A stretch of DNA of 64,000 nt from positions 251,984 to 315,983 of the forward strand of contig NZ_LYUZ01000001.1 in NCBI RefSeq assembly GCF_001679925.1, given 5' to 3'. The stretch is from Leisingera sp. JC1. Lineage in GTDB: Bacteria; Pseudomonadota; Alphaproteobacteria; Rhodobacterales; Rhodobacteraceae. The notes under the pieces were generated by a model, which was not told where the DNA came from, made no database searches, and saw only the letters and a program-made list of their open reading frames with translations. Below are positions 32,780 through 40,919 of this stretch, piece by piece. Position numbers and translations under genes: made by a program. How positions within the stretch are numbered: position 1 is the first letter of the stretch; the number at the start of each line of letters is the position of its first letter.

Positions 32780-33590
32780 GGTCGCAGCGCCCGCCAAGAT
32801 CAACCTGACCCTGCATGTGACCGGCCGCCGCGAGGACGGCTACCACCTGCTGGATTCGCTGGTGGTCTTTGCGGATACCGGCGACCGGCTGCAGCTTGAG
32901 CCGGGCCCGGAGTTGTCGCTGCAGGTTTCCGGCCTGTTTGCAGAGGGGGTGCCTGCCGATCATCGTAACCTGGTGTGGAAAGCCGCCGAGGGTGCCGGCT
33001 GGACCGGACAAATCAGTCTCGACAAGCAGCTGCCGCACGGCGCTGGTATCGGCGGCGGGTCATCGGATGCCGCTGCGGTATTGCGCACGCTGGCGGGGCA
33101 GGGCGCCGGCGTCCCCGCAGACCTGCCGCTGACCCTTGGCGCCGACGTCCCGGTCTGCATGGCGGCCCGCGCATCCCGGATGCAGGGCATCGGAGAGCAG
33201 ATAACGCCGGTGGAACTGCCCGAACTTCACGCTCTATTGGTCAATCCCGGCGCGCATGTTCCGACAGGCCCGGTGTTTTCCGCGCTTGCCTCACGCAGCA
33301 ACCCGCCAATGCCGCAGGAGATCCCCGGCTTCGCATCCGCCGAAGACTGCGCCGCCTGGCTGGCCGAACAGCGCAACGACCTGGAAGGTCCGGCCATCAC
33401 TGTCGCTCCGGAGGTGGAGCGGGTTCTTTCAGACCTGCGCGGTTCCCGCCAGGCCTTGCTGGCCCGCATGTCCGGCTCCGGCGCCACCTGCTTTGCGCTC
33501 TATCCCACGAAAAAGGCCGCCCTTATGGCGGCTTATGAGATCGGGGCGGAACATCCCGAGTGGTGGTGCAGCGCGGTTACCCTGACCTGA
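32769..33590 (+). CDS. ispE: 4-diphosphocytidyl-2-C-methyl-D-erythritol kinase IspE
   Basis: The fourth enzyme of the MEP isoprenoid pathway phosphorylates CDP-methylerythritol. This 273-residue GHMP kinase has PAKINLTLHVTGRREDGYH (8-26), the ATP loop PHGAGIGGGSSDAAA (about 90-104) and ARMSGSGATCFALY at the end, all intact. It overlaps the TPR gene, which precedes it. A polyprenyl diphosphate synthase is encoded just beyond, on the other strand. A composite repeat fills the gap between them. Confidence 0.96.
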   Translation: MAAEVAAPAKINLTLHVTGRREDGYHLLDSLVVFADTGDRLQLEPGPELSLQVSGLFAEGVPADHRNLVWKAAEGAGWTGQISLDKQLPHGAGIGGGSSDAAAVLRTLAGQGAGVPADLPLTLGADVPVCMAARASRMQGIGEQITPVELPELHALLVNPGAHVPTGPVFSALASRSNPPMPQEIPGFASAEDCAAWLAEQRNDLEGPAITVAPEVERVLSDLRGSRQALLARMSGSGATCFALYPTKKAALMAAYEIGAEHPEWWCSAVTLT

Positions 33591-33611
33591 ACCGATTAAT
33601 TGCACACAGGG

Positions 33612-33690
33612 GGCTCCCGCCCGCGGAGCAGCGCATCAAAGATGCTTGCCCGCCGTTGGGGGGGGGCGCCGCGCTGGCGCGCGGCGCGGC
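33612..33690. repeat. GC-rich composite repeat, copy B
   Basis: The element has CTCCCGCCCGCGG, the palindrome GCATC-AAA-GATGC at 33633-33645, TTGCCCGCCGTTGGG, and GCGCTGGCGCGCGGCGCGGC, matching copy A at 26226-26300 over nearly its whole length. An AT-rich stretch containing GCAAAAATATTCTGGGG follows at 33716-33731. It lies between converging ispE and the polyprenyl synthase gene. Confidence 0.75.
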
Positions 33691-33772
33691 ACCGCTTGCC
33701 AGCAGATTCATCGTTGCAAAAATATTCTGGGGTGAGCGCCGCAGGCGCGAGGGGCAAAGCCCCTCCCGCGCA

Positions 33773-34771
33773 TCAGTTCAGCCGCGAGACCACGTAGTCG
33801 GCCAGGTCGCTCAGCATGGTGCGGATTTCGTGATCGGGCAGCACCTCCAGCGCCGCCCGCGCCTTGGCGGCCCAGCCCAGGGCATCCTGGCGGGTGGCCT
33901 CGAGCGTCTGGTATTTCGCCATCAGCGCCAGCGCCTGCTCCAGGTCGCCGTCCTGCTGCTTGCCCTTCTCGATGGTCCGGGTCCAGAACGCACGCTCCTC
34001 GTCCGTTGCCTGCGCCACTGCCTTGATCACCGGCAGTGTCAGCTTGCGCTCGCGGAAATCGTCGCCGACGTTCTTGCCGGTCGCCTTGCTGTCGCCCTGA
34101 TAATCCAGCAGGTCATCGGCAATCTGGAAGGCAATCCCCAGCGCGTCGCCGTAGTCGAACAGCGCCTTCACCTGCGCCTCGGATGCGCCGGCAATCACCC
34201 CGCCGACCTCGGTTGCGGCCGAGAACAGCGCCGCGGTCTTGCCGCGCACCACCTGCAGATAGACGTCTTCATCGGTTTTCAGGTTCGAGGCGGCGGTCAT
34301 CTGCAGAACCTCGCCCTCGGCAATGGTGGCCGATGCGTTCGCCAGAATGTCCAGCACCCGCAGGCTTCCGGTCTCCACCATCAGCTGGAAACTGCGGGCA
34401 AACAGGTAGTCGCCCACCAGAACGGAACTCTTGTTGTCCCACAGAAGGTTCGCCGTGGGCCGCCCGCGCCGCTGGCCGCTTTCGTCGACCACATCGTCAT
34501 GCAGAAGGGTGGCGGTGTGGATGAACTCCACCGTCGCCGCCAGTTTCAGGTGATGGTCGCCCTCGTAGCCGCAGAGCCGGGCTGCTGCCAGCGTCAGCAT
34601 CGGCCGCAGCCGCTTGCCGCCTGCCTCGACCAGATGCGCGGTCACCTCGGGGATGCGGGGCGCGTGCTTGGAGGCCATCCGGGTGCGGATCAGCGTGTTC
34701 ACCGCGTCCAGCTCCTGGCTCAGCGTTGCGGCCAGCATCTCATGCGGTTTCCTGGTCATCACTTGGTCCAT
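33773..34771 (-). CDS. Polyprenyl diphosphate synthase (octaprenyl/decaprenyl type)
   Basis: The 332-residue protein has both aspartate-rich motifs, LLHDDVVDESGQRRG (about 90-104) and FQIADDLLDYQGD, plus GGKRLRPML and the LGIAFQ region of trans-prenyltransferases. It makes the side chain of ubiquinone, probably ten units in this group, which matches the ubiquinone-dependent enzymes nearby. ATG 34771 is chosen because the family starts near here; the longer frame runs through the DUF2007 gene on the opposite strand. Its product length gives no hint of chain length. Confidence 0.95.
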   Translation of the reverse strand: MDQVMTRKPHEMLAATLSQELDAVNTLIRTRMASKHAPRIPEVTAHLVEAGGKRLRPMLTLAAARLCGYEGDHHLKLAATVEFIHTATLLHDDVVDESGQRRGRPTANLLWDNKSSVLVGDYLFARSFQLMVETGSLRVLDILANASATIAEGEVLQMTAASNLKTDEDVYLQVVRGKTAALFSAATEVGGVIAGASEAQVKALFDYGDALGIAFQIADDLLDYQGDSKATGKNVGDDFRERKLTLPVIKAVAQATDEERAFWTRTIEKGKQQDGDLEQALALMAKYQTLEATRQDALGWAAKARAALEVLPDHEIRTMLSDLADYVVSRLN

Positions 34772-34828
34772 CACTTTCCCGCTCGCAAGTCTCGACAACG
34801 CCTCTGCCTTGCCCTTAGATCCATCCCC

Positions 34829-35044
34829 ATGAAAGAGCTTCTGCGCAGCACCGATCCGACGATCATGGCCTTTGCCTCGGCCCTCCTTGAGGGAGAGGAT
34901 ATAGACTGCTTTCAAATGGACGTAAATATGAGCATCCTGGAAGGCGGGATCGGAATTTTCCCGCGCCGTCTGATGGTTCACGAGGATGACTATGACGCTG
35001 CCGTGATTGTGATGCGCGACAATGAAATTCCGCTTGGCCGGTGA
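34829..35044 (+). CDS. DUF2007-family small protein
   Basis: The 71-residue protein starts MKELLRSTDPTIMAFASALLEGEDIDCF and ends LMVHEDDYDAAVIVMRDNEIP. The ferredoxin-like pattern of beta-alpha-beta with a middle MSILEGGIGIFPRRL is the DUF2007 (putative signal-transducing) domain; function unknown. It is divergent from the polyprenyl synthase gene and is followed 10 bases later by the methyltransferase gene, which probably shares its transcript. Confidence 0.85.
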   Translation: MKELLRSTDPTIMAFASALLEGEDIDCFQMDVNMSILEGGIGIFPRRLMVHEDDYDAAVIVMRDNEIPLGR

Positions 35045-35054
35045 GGCCCGTACG

Positions 35055-35822
35055 ATGACAGCCTTTTCCGATGATGAGCTGACCCGCAATGGCTTCCTCG
35101 GCGGCAGGGTGCGGCTGTGGCAGCCGGCGCGCGGCTACCGTGCCGGGGTAGACCCGGTTTTGCTGGCAGCCGCCGTTCCCGCGCGGGCCGGAGAAGCGGT
35201 GCTGGAGCTTGGCTGCGGCGCAGGTCAGGCGCTCCTGTGCCTGGGCTGCCGGGTGCCGGGGCTGTCGCTGGCGGGGGTGGAGCTGCAGGCGCCTTACGCG
35301 GATCTGGCCCGCCGCAACGCCCAGGCCAACGGCCAGGATGCCGAGGTCTTCGAGGCCGACCTTTCCGCCCTCCCGGAGCCGCTGAAACAGCGCCAGTTCC
35401 ACCAGGTCATTGCCAATCCGCCTTATTACAGGGCGGGTGCCCACAGCCAGGCCCGCGACGACGGCCGCAAGGTGGCGCTAGGAGAGGGCACACCGCTGGC
35501 GGACTGGATCGCCGCTGCGGCCCGCCGCCTCGCGCCCAAGGGGTACCTGCACATGATCCAGCGCGCCGACCGGCTGCCTGACATGCTGGCGGGCTGCGCC
35601 AGTGTCCTGGGATCGGTTGAGGTGTTGCCGCTGGCACCGCGCGAGGCCCGCGCGGCAGAGCTGGTGATCCTGCGCGCGCGCAAGGGCGGGCGGGCGGATT
35701 TCCGTCTGCACGCGCCGCTGATTCTGCATGAAGGCAGCCGTCATGAGCGTGATGGAGAGAGCTACCGCCCCGATATCCGCGCCATCCTGCGCGATGGCGC
35801 CGCCTTGCCCTGGCCCGCCTGA
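35055..35822 (+). CDS. TrmN6-like N6-adenine methyltransferase
   Basis: The 255-residue SAM-dependent methyltransferase has VLELGCGAGQALLCLG (motif I, about 51-66), VELQAPYADLARRNA, and the IANPPYYR motif (NPPY, about 124-130) used by amino-methyltransferases of tRNA or protein. The N-terminus GGRVRLWQPARGYRAGVDPVLLAAAV is typical of the TrmN6/YfiC group that modifies A37 of tRNA1(Val). The exact target cannot be confirmed. It is separated by 10 bases from the DUF2007 gene. Confidence 0.88.
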   Translation: MTAFSDDELTRNGFLGGRVRLWQPARGYRAGVDPVLLAAAVPARAGEAVLELGCGAGQALLCLGCRVPGLSLAGVELQAPYADLARRNAQANGQDAEVFEADLSALPEPLKQRQFHQVIANPPYYRAGAHSQARDDGRKVALGEGTPLADWIAAAARRLAPKGYLHMIQRADRLPDMLAGCASVLGSVEVLPLAPREARAAELVILRARKGGRADFRLHAPLILHEGSRHERDGESYRPDIRAILRDGAALPWPA

Positions 35823-36056
35823 GGCGCTTTCAGCAGCCGCGCCAATGTAGGAATGCCGCCTGAGCGTTTCAACCTCAGACGAATCCGTTCATGCGGTTTT
35901 CTGCAAAAACGCGCTATGCCCTGCGGCAAAATGCGCGGGGCATAGCCGATATGAAAATTTCATGACAAAAATCGTGCGGCTGCAGCGTGACAGACGCGAA
36001 AACATATGCTCCACTCTTTCTGTCAAACACATCTAGCTCAAAGAAGGAGGGTTACC

Positions 36057-36230
36057 ATGAGCCTCAGCTCGCATCTGACCGAACTTAAGAAGAAGCACGA
36101 GCATCTGAGCATGGAAGTGGAACAGGCCCAGCGATCGCCCAGTACCGACGATCTGGAAATCGCAGCAATGAAAAAGCAAAAGCTGAAGCTGAAGGAAGAG
36201 ATCACACGCCTGACAGCTGAAGCCGTCTGA
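36057..36230 (+). CDS. YdcH/DUF465 family protein
   Basis: The 57-residue helical protein (SLSSHLTELKKKHEHLSMEVE, then KKQKLKLKEEITRL) is a coiled-coil hairpin of the YdcH family, of unknown role. A strong ribosome site AAGGAGGG precedes the ATG, which marks the real start; the longer in-frame ATG at 36006 is not needed. About 230 bases with no gene precede it (35823-36056); I see an AT-rich segment but no secure operator. Confidence 0.88.
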   Translation: MSLSSHLTELKKKHEHLSMEVEQAQRSPSTDDLEIAAMKKQKLKLKEEITRLTAEAV

Positions 36231-36269
36231 AGAGTTCCCGCCGGGGCATAGCCCGGCACAGTCAACAGG

Positions 36270-36300
36270 AGGGCCTGCCAGAGCGGCGGCCCTTCTTTCG
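36270..36300. terminator. Hairpin between ydcH-like gene and the DMT exporter gene
   Basis: AGGGCC (36270-36275) pairs with GGCCCT (36288-36293), followed by TCTTTCGTTT on the plus strand. It lies 40 bases after the YdcH stop and just past the end of the minus-strand exporter gene, so it may serve both. Confidence 0.55.
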
Positions 36301-36309
36301 TTTCAGGCC

Positions 36310-37173
36310 CTACTTGCTGGCGCTGGCCCGTGCCGCAATCAGCGCGCCGCCGGTAATCAGCGCCGCCGCCAGCGCCAGCCCCCAGGAGGCCGCGGCAATC
36401 CCTGCCAGCACCAGGATCAGCGTCGACAGCAGGGGCGCTGCATACGAGCTGGTGCCGAGCATCTGAATGTCGCCCTGTTTGACGCCGATATCCCAGACGT
36501 AAAACGCCAGCCCGACGGGGCCGAGACCCAAGAGCAGGGTTGAGACCCAGCCGAGCGTGCCTGCGGGCCACACTGTTTCCTCCAGCGCGAAATGCAGCCC
36601 CCAGGAGGCCACCGCGGTTGCCAGGCAGAACACCGCAACGGAACTGGTCGGCGCGCTGCCCACCAGCCGCGACAGCACCGAATAGCCGGACCATGTCAGC
36701 GCGCACAGCAGAGCCAGCCCGTAACCCGGCAGATACTGCGCCTGAAATCCTTCACCGCCACCGGAAATGATGGTGGCCGCCCCGGCAAAGCCCAGGCCTG
36801 CACCGATCAGATGCCCCGCCTTCAGCTTCTCGCCGGGCAGCAGGCCGGAAAACAGAACGATCAGCAGCGGCCACAGATAGGCGATCAGCCCGGCCTCCGC
36901 CGCCGGCGCCAGCCGCAGCGCTGAAAAATACAGCGCGTGATAGCCGAACAGGCCGATCGTGCCGAAGATATAGACCCGCACTGGCACATGGCGCAGCTGT
37001 CCCAGTTTCCCGCTGGCGGCGGTCCAGATGATCCCCAGCGTGCCGCCGATGGTGAAACACAGCGCATTCAGCAAGAGCGGCGGCGTGGGCTCCGACCCCA
37101 CGGTCAACAGCGCCAGCAGCGCCCACAGCAAAACAGCGATGAAGCCAATGGCGGTCGCGCGGGTCTTGGTCAT
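36310..37173 (-). CDS. DMT/EamA-family exporter
   Basis: The 287-residue membrane protein has ten predicted helices in two EamA halves, for example FIAVLLWALLALLTVG at the start and LLLGLGPVGLAFYVWDIGVKQGD with SSYAAPLLSTLIL in the second half. The group includes YddG-type aromatic amino-acid exporters. It overlaps its neighbour, a LysR regulator gene, by ATGA, so the regulator probably controls this operon or the small gene opposite. The start is set by that overlap. Confidence 0.92.
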   Translation of the reverse strand: MTKTRATAIGFIAVLLWALLALLTVGSEPTPPLLLNALCFTIGGTLGIIWTAASGKLGQLRHVPVRVYIFGTIGLFGYHALYFSALRLAPAAEAGLIAYLWPLLIVLFSGLLPGEKLKAGHLIGAGLGFAGAATIISGGGEGFQAQYLPGYGLALLCALTWSGYSVLSRLVGSAPTSSVAVFCLATAVASWGLHFALEETVWPAGTLGWVSTLLLGLGPVGLAFYVWDIGVKQGDIQMLGTSSYAAPLLSTLILVLAGIAAASWGLALAAALITGGALIAARASASK

Positions 37174-38117
37174 TGGGATTGCAGATCCTGAATCGGGATA
37201 ATCTTGATATCGCCCCACATATGCGCGGTTTTCTCGATCTCCGCAAAGTACCACTCGCGGAAGGCCGCAATCTGGGGCCTGTCCTTAGCTTCTGGCAGGC
37301 ACAGGAAACGGAACCGCGCGTCGGATTGAATGGCGATTTTGAAGGGCGCCACCAGCCGCCCCTCGCGCACGTCCTTGATGATCAGCGGCCGCCGCCCCAG
37401 TGCCACGCCCAGTCCCGCGCAGGCGGCGTCGATGGCATGATCGGGCGCGGAGAAATGCGTGCCGCTGGTGGGGCTGAAACCCACCCCTGCCGCCTGGAAC
37501 CAGGTTGGCCAGTCGCAGCCCGGGGCCACCTTGCTGATGGAATCGTCAAAGATCAGCGGCGCGTTCATCAGCGCTTCAGGCGTGGGGAACTGTTCGTGCA
37601 GCTCCGGCGTCATCACCGGCGTCAGCCAGTCCGGCCTTGTGCCATAAGACGCAAGGCCCACATCGTCCGAGACGCCAAAGCGGATCGCCACATCCACATC
37701 GCCGCGGCGCAGATCCACCACCTTGAGAGAGGCCGACAGGCGCAGCTCGATCTCCGGATGGGTGCGGGCAAACTCGAACAGCCGCGGCGCCAGCCATTTT
37801 GCCGTCAGCGCAGGCCCGGCTGTGACCGTCAGCGTGGTTTCATCCAGCAGCCGCCGGGTGCTCTGCCAGGCCTGCCCCAAGGTGCGGAAGCCCTCTGCCG
37901 CACCGGGGGCCAGCGTCTCGCCTGCCTCGGTCAGCTCCACCGCCCGGTTCAGGCGGCGGAACAGCGGCTGGCCCAGATGCTCCTCCAGCGATTTGATCTG
38001 AAACGACAGCGCGGCAGGCGTCACGTTCAGCTCATCGGCCGCCTTGGCAAAAGACATGTGGCGGGCAGCGGCGTCAAAGGCGCGCAAAGCGGTGAGGGGC
38101 GGCAGGCGGTCAGTCAT
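37170..38117 (-). CDS. LysR-family regulator, GcvA-like
   Basis: The 315-residue protein has an N-terminal helix-turn-helix (FDAAARHMSFAKAADELNVTPAALSFQIKSLEEHLGQPLFRR) and a periplasmic-binding-like effector domain with HPEIELRLSAS and VDVAIRFG, the pattern of GcvA-type regulators. It is the first gene of a two-gene operon with the DMT exporter and is divergent from a 49-residue gene; it is likely to control one or both. ATG 38117 is chosen over a start 23 codons earlier. Confidence 0.93.
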   Translation of the reverse strand: MTDRLPPLTALRAFDAAARHMSFAKAADELNVTPAALSFQIKSLEEHLGQPLFRRLNRAVELTEAGETLAPGAAEGFRTLGQAWQSTRRLLDETTLTVTAGPALTAKWLAPRLFEFARTHPEIELRLSASLKVVDLRRGDVDVAIRFGVSDDVGLASYGTRPDWLTPVMTPELHEQFPTPEALMNAPLIFDDSISKVAPGCDWPTWFQAAGVGFSPTSGTHFSAPDHAIDAACAGLGVALGRRPLIIKDVREGRLVAPFKIAIQSDARFRFLCLPEAKDRPQIAAFREWYFAEIEKTAHMWGDIKIIPIQDLQSQ

Positions 38118-38230
38118 GTTCGCATAAGTATACCTTAACTGAAGACCTGCAAAGTCTCGTTTGTGCGTTTGACGGAACGTCCTCATATTGGATGCAGGTA
38201 AAGGATACTGACCTGAGAAGGAGGTCTGAC

Positions 38231-38380
38231 ATGCTGGAATATACTGCTGATGCCGCCGTCAAAGCCGCGATGGCCCGTGCCCACGCTGAGCGGGGCCAGG
38301 TGCTGAAACAGGCTTGGACCTGGCTGTTCGGCAAGAAGCCGGTGCCAGCCCTCCGCCCCAAGGTTTCCCGCTGGGCCTGA
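38231..38380 (+). CDS. Small basic helical protein, unknown function
   Basis: The 49-residue protein MLEYTADAAVKAAMARAHAE... is mostly amphipathic helix ending WTWLFGKKPVPALRPKVSRWA. AGAAGGAGGT just before the ATG supports real translation. It is divergent from the LysR regulator gene; such small proteins with an ARAHAER core are frequent in Rhodobacteraceae. No function is known. A bidirectional terminator follows. Confidence 0.7.
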   Translation: MLEYTADAAVKAAMARAHAERGQVLKQAWTWLFGKKPVPALRPKVSRWA

Positions 38381-38420
38381 GCGCGCTCTTATTCGAGAAA
38401 AGGCACTTACGGGATAGGAA

Positions 38421-38448
38421 AAGGGCCGGTCCAGATGGACCGGCCCTT
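38421..38448. terminator. Bidirectional terminator between small gene and phaB
   Basis: AAGGGCCGGTCC-AGAT-GGACCGGCCCTT is a perfect 12-bp stem. On the minus strand it is followed by TTTTCC, marking the end of the phaB transcript; on the plus side it closes the small gene's transcript. Confidence 0.85.
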
Positions 38449-38471
38449 GCCGTTTCTGCTGATGAATTGGA

Positions 38472-39194
38472 TCAGACGAAGAACTGCGCGCCGTTGGCGG
38501 AAATGGTCGAGCCGTTGATGAAGCCCGACTCGTCAGATGCCAGGAAGGCCACGCAGCGGGCGATCTCTTCCGGCTCACCCAGGCGGCCTGCCGGGATCTG
38601 GCCGATGATCGACTCGCGCACCTTCTCCGGAACCGCCATCACCATTTCGGTAGCGATATAACCGGGGCAGACCGCGTTGGCGGTGATACCGGCGCGGGCG
38701 CCTTCCTGGGCCAGCGATTTCACGATGCCCAGATCGCCTGCCTTGGTGGCGGCATAGTTCACCTGCGCGAACTGGCCCTTCTGGCCGTTGATCGAGGAGA
38801 TCACGATGACGCGGCCGAACTTGCGCTCGCGCATGCCGGGCCAGACCGGGTGCACGGTGTTGAACACGCCGGTCAGGTTGGTGTCGATCACCTCCTGCCA
38901 CTGCTGCGGCGTCATCTTGTGGAACGGCGCGTCGCGGGTGATGCCGGCGTTGGCCACGACGATGTCGATCGGGCCCACTTCCTCTTCGACCTTGGCGATG
39001 CCCGCAGCGCTGTCCTCATAGCTGCCGACGTTCCACTTGTAGGTCTTGATGCCGGTTTCCTCGGTGAATTTCGCCGCGGCTTCGTCATTGCCGGCATAGG
39101 TTGCGGCCACATTGCAGCCCTGCGCCTTCAGCGCCTGGGAAATTGCTGCGCCGATGCCGCGGGAGCCGCCGGTGACGAGTGCAGTACGTGCCAT
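38472..39194 (-). CDS. phaB: Acetoacetyl-CoA reductase PhaB
   Basis: The 240-residue NADPH-dependent short-chain dehydrogenase reduces acetoacetyl-CoA to (R)-3-hydroxybutyryl-CoA for PHB storage. It has TGGSRGIG, NAGITRD, the catalytic SSINGQ and YAATKAG (Tyr-x3-Lys) and the C-terminal GRLGEPEEIARCVAFLASD. Length is standard. It lies downstream of phaA on the same strand, but a terminator and 189 bases separate them, so it likely has its own promoter too. The PHB synthase gene is not in the window. Confidence 0.95.
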   Translation of the reverse strand: MARTALVTGGSRGIGAAISQALKAQGCNVAATYAGNDEAAAKFTEETGIKTYKWNVGSYEDSAAGIAKVEEEVGPIDIVVANAGITRDAPFHKMTPQQWQEVIDTNLTGVFNTVHPVWPGMRERKFGRVIVISSINGQKGQFAQVNYAATKAGDLGIVKSLAQEGARAGITANAVCPGYIATEMVMAVPEKVRESIIGQIPAGRLGEPEEIARCVAFLASDESGFINGSTISANGAQFFV

Positions 39195-39269
39195 TAAAGA
39201 ATCCTCCAGTCATAGTCTCTTGGTAATCTTGCTACAGATTCCATCGGGTGAGCGCAACAATATTGCTCA

Positions 39270-39281
39270 GCAGAATTCTGC
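39270..39281. promoter_or_regulatory. Palindrome in the phaA-phaB gap, TGC-rich
   Basis: GCAGAATTCTGC is a perfect 12-base palindrome, with TTGCTCA just before it and GTTGCC just after, and two CTGCAG sites near 39306-39324. The gap before phaB is TGC/GCA-rich, as PhaR-controlled regions are. Weak evidence. Confidence 0.35.
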
Positions 39282-39330
39282 GTTGCCGCGAGAAAATTGT
39301 CGCACCTGCAGTATAGACCTGCAGTGTAAA

Positions 39331-39358
39331 AGAAAAAGGACGCCACGGGGGCGTCCTT
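39331..39358 (-). terminator. Intrinsic terminator after phaA
   Basis: AAGGACGCC-ACGGG-GGCGTCCTT (39336-39358) is a perfect 9-bp stem. On the minus strand it is followed by TTTTTCTTTT. It lies 26 bases past the phaA stop and before phaB. Confidence 0.9.
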
Positions 39359-39383
39359 CTCATTTTACGGTTTGTTGCCGGTT

Positions 39384-40559
39384 TTATGGGCGCTCGACAC
39401 ACATGGCGACGCCCATGCCGCCGCCGATGCACAGAGTGGCAAGGCCTTTCTTGGCGCCGCGGCGCTTCATTTCGAACAGCAGTGTGTTCAGCACCCGGCA
39501 GCCGGAGGCGCCGATCGGGTGGCCGATGGCAATGGCGCCGCCGTTCACGTTCACGATCGACGGATCCCAGCCCATGTCCTTGTTCACGGCACAGGCCTGT
39601 GCGGCAAAGGCTTCGTTGGCTTCGACCAGATCCAGATCATTCACCGACCAGCCGGCCTTTTCCAGCGCCTTGCGGGAGGCATAGACCGGGCCGACGCCCA
39701 TGATCGACGGGTCCAGACCGGCGGTGGCGTAAGACGCGATGCGGGCCAGCGGCTCGATGCCGCGGCGCTCTGCTTCATCGGCGCTCATCAGCAGGGTGGC
39801 GGCAGCGCCGTCATTCAGGCCGGAGGCGTTGGCCGCGGTGACAGAGCCGTCACGGGTGAAGGCCGGGCGCAGCTTCTGCATCGCTTCGATGGTGGCACCG
39901 TGGCGGATGTATTCGTCCTGATCCACAACGATGTCGCCCTTGCGGGTCTTCACAGTGAAGGCAGCGATTTCATCAGCGAACTTGCCAGCCTTCTGCGCCG
40001 CTTCCGCCTTGTTCTGGGAGGCAACGGCGAACTCGTCCTGCATATCACGGGAGATCTGCCATTGCTCGGCCACGTTCTCGGCGGTCTGGCCCATGTGGTA
40101 GCCATTGAAGGCATCCCACAGACCATCGCGGATCATGGTGTCGATATAGCTCATGTCGCCCATCTTCTGGCCGGCACGCAGATGCGCGGCATGGGGCGAC
40201 AGGGTCATGTTTTCCTGGCCGCCGGCCGCCACGATGGAGGCATCGCCCAGCTGGATGTGCTGCGCCCCCAGTGCCACGGCGCGCAGGCCGGAACCGCAGA
40301 CCTGGTTGATGCCCCAGGCGGCGCTTTCTTTGGGCAGGCCTGCATTGATGTGCGCCTGGCGGGCCGGGTTCTGGCCCTGCGCCGCGGTCAGCACCTGGCC
40401 CAGGATGGTCTCGGACACTTCGGATTTGTCCACGCCTGCGCGTTCCACCACGGCTTCCAGCACCGCGGCGCCCAGGTCGTGGGCGGGGGTGTTGGCGAAC
40501 GAGCCGCCAAAGGAGCCGACGGCGGTGCGCGCGGCGGATGCGATTACAACATTGGTCAT
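39384..40559 (-). CDS. phaA: Acetyl-CoA C-acetyltransferase PhaA
   Basis: This thiolase condenses two acetyl-CoA to acetoacetyl-CoA, the entry to PHB synthesis. The 391-residue protein has the nucleophilic Cys in [15 protein letters not shown] (about 84-98), the GHPIGASG His motif and the CIGGGMGVA second Cys near the C-terminus. All catalytic residues are present. It is preceded by GAGGACC as ribosome site. An operator-like palindrome lies 111 bases upstream at 40670-40689. Confidence 0.97.
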   Translation of the reverse strand: MTNVVIASAARTAVGSFGGSFANTPAHDLGAAVLEAVVERAGVDKSEVSETILGQVLTAAQGQNPARQAHINAGLPKESAAWGINQVCGSGLRAVALGAQHIQLGDASIVAAGGQENMTLSPHAAHLRAGQKMGDMSYIDTMIRDGLWDAFNGYHMGQTAENVAEQWQISRDMQDEFAVASQNKAEAAQKAGKFADEIAAFTVKTRKGDIVVDQDEYIRHGATIEAMQKLRPAFTRDGSVTAANASGLNDGAAATLLMSADEAERRGIEPLARIASYATAGLDPSIMGVGPVYASRKALEKAGWSVNDLDLVEANEAFAAQACAVNKDMGWDPSIVNVNGGAIAIGHPIGASGCRVLNTLLFEMKRRGAKKGLATLCIGGGMGVAMCVERP

Positions 40560-40659
40560 TGATTCTGGTCCTCTGCCATCAATTCAGGTCTTCCGGGAGA
40601 GCCTGGCGCCTGCAGTTCAGGCGGGCGCGCAAGAATCTTTCCCGATCACTCCGGGTACC

Positions 40660-40688
40660 GACATAATCTATTGCTGCACGTGCAGCAA
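40660..40688 (-). promoter_or_regulatory. Candidate phaA promoter overlapped by the palindrome
   Basis: On the minus strand TTGCTG (40688-40683) and TATGTC (40665-40660) are separated by 17 bases. The -35 part and spacer lie within the palindrome at 40670-40689, a layout suited to repression. The -10 match is weak. Confidence 0.4.
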
Positions 40689-40689
40689 T
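40670..40689. promoter_or_regulatory. Perfect palindrome CTGC-N4-GCAG, candidate PhaR operator
   Basis: ATTGCTGC-ACGT-GCAGCAAT is a perfect 20-base palindrome containing CTGCN4GCAG. PhaR of Paracoccus and Rhodobacter is reported to bind CTGCN3-4GCAG in PHB gene promoters (stated from memory). It lies 111 bases upstream of phaA. Confidence 0.65.
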
Positions 40690-40773
40690 TGACAGCGTGT
40701 CTCAGGGGGGGCGGCAAAGTCAACCGCAGGATACGTCCAGAACGGCAGGATTTCCGGCAGCAGGACGCCGTGA

Positions 40774-40788
40774 TGCTGCAGGGCAGCA
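40774..40788. promoter_or_regulatory. Second CTGC-N3-GCAG palindrome
   Basis: TGCTGC-AGG-GCAGCA has perfect 6-base arms and fits CTGCN3GCAG. It lies 85 bases beyond the first palindrome, farther from phaA. Confidence 0.4.
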
Positions 40789-40919
40789 ACGAAGCCCGGA
40801 GAGGCCCTGCGCCGGGCGGAATGGCAAAGCATTTGAAAAGACCGGAACAAATCGGGTGTCCCGGGTCAGAATACAATTGCGCCGGCCTGCGCCCGGGCAA
40901 AGGCCTGAGGGGGTTCCAG

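Larger units (their letters stand above)
40560..40919. other. Intergenic region upstream of phaA and after the EAL gene
   Basis: This 360-base stretch has no convincing gene: its longer frames are low-complexity and lack ribosome sites. It holds the phaA promoter region, the palindromes at 40670-40689 and 40774-40788, and, near 40920, the end of the EAL gene. Confidence 0.7.

Noticed and set aside
30965..32803. Minus-strand open frame of 612 codons opposite the TPR gene
   Set aside because: Antisense shadow; the plus-strand TPR repeats and signal peptide are convincing.
36006..36056. Earlier start of the YdcH gene at 36006
   Set aside because: AAGGAGGG directly before the ATG at 36057 and the family N-terminus support the later start.
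39306..39324. Direct CTGCAG repeats as an operator by themselves
   Set aside because: Too short and common in a GC-rich genome to call without the larger palindrome; mentioned only with the phaB spacer.
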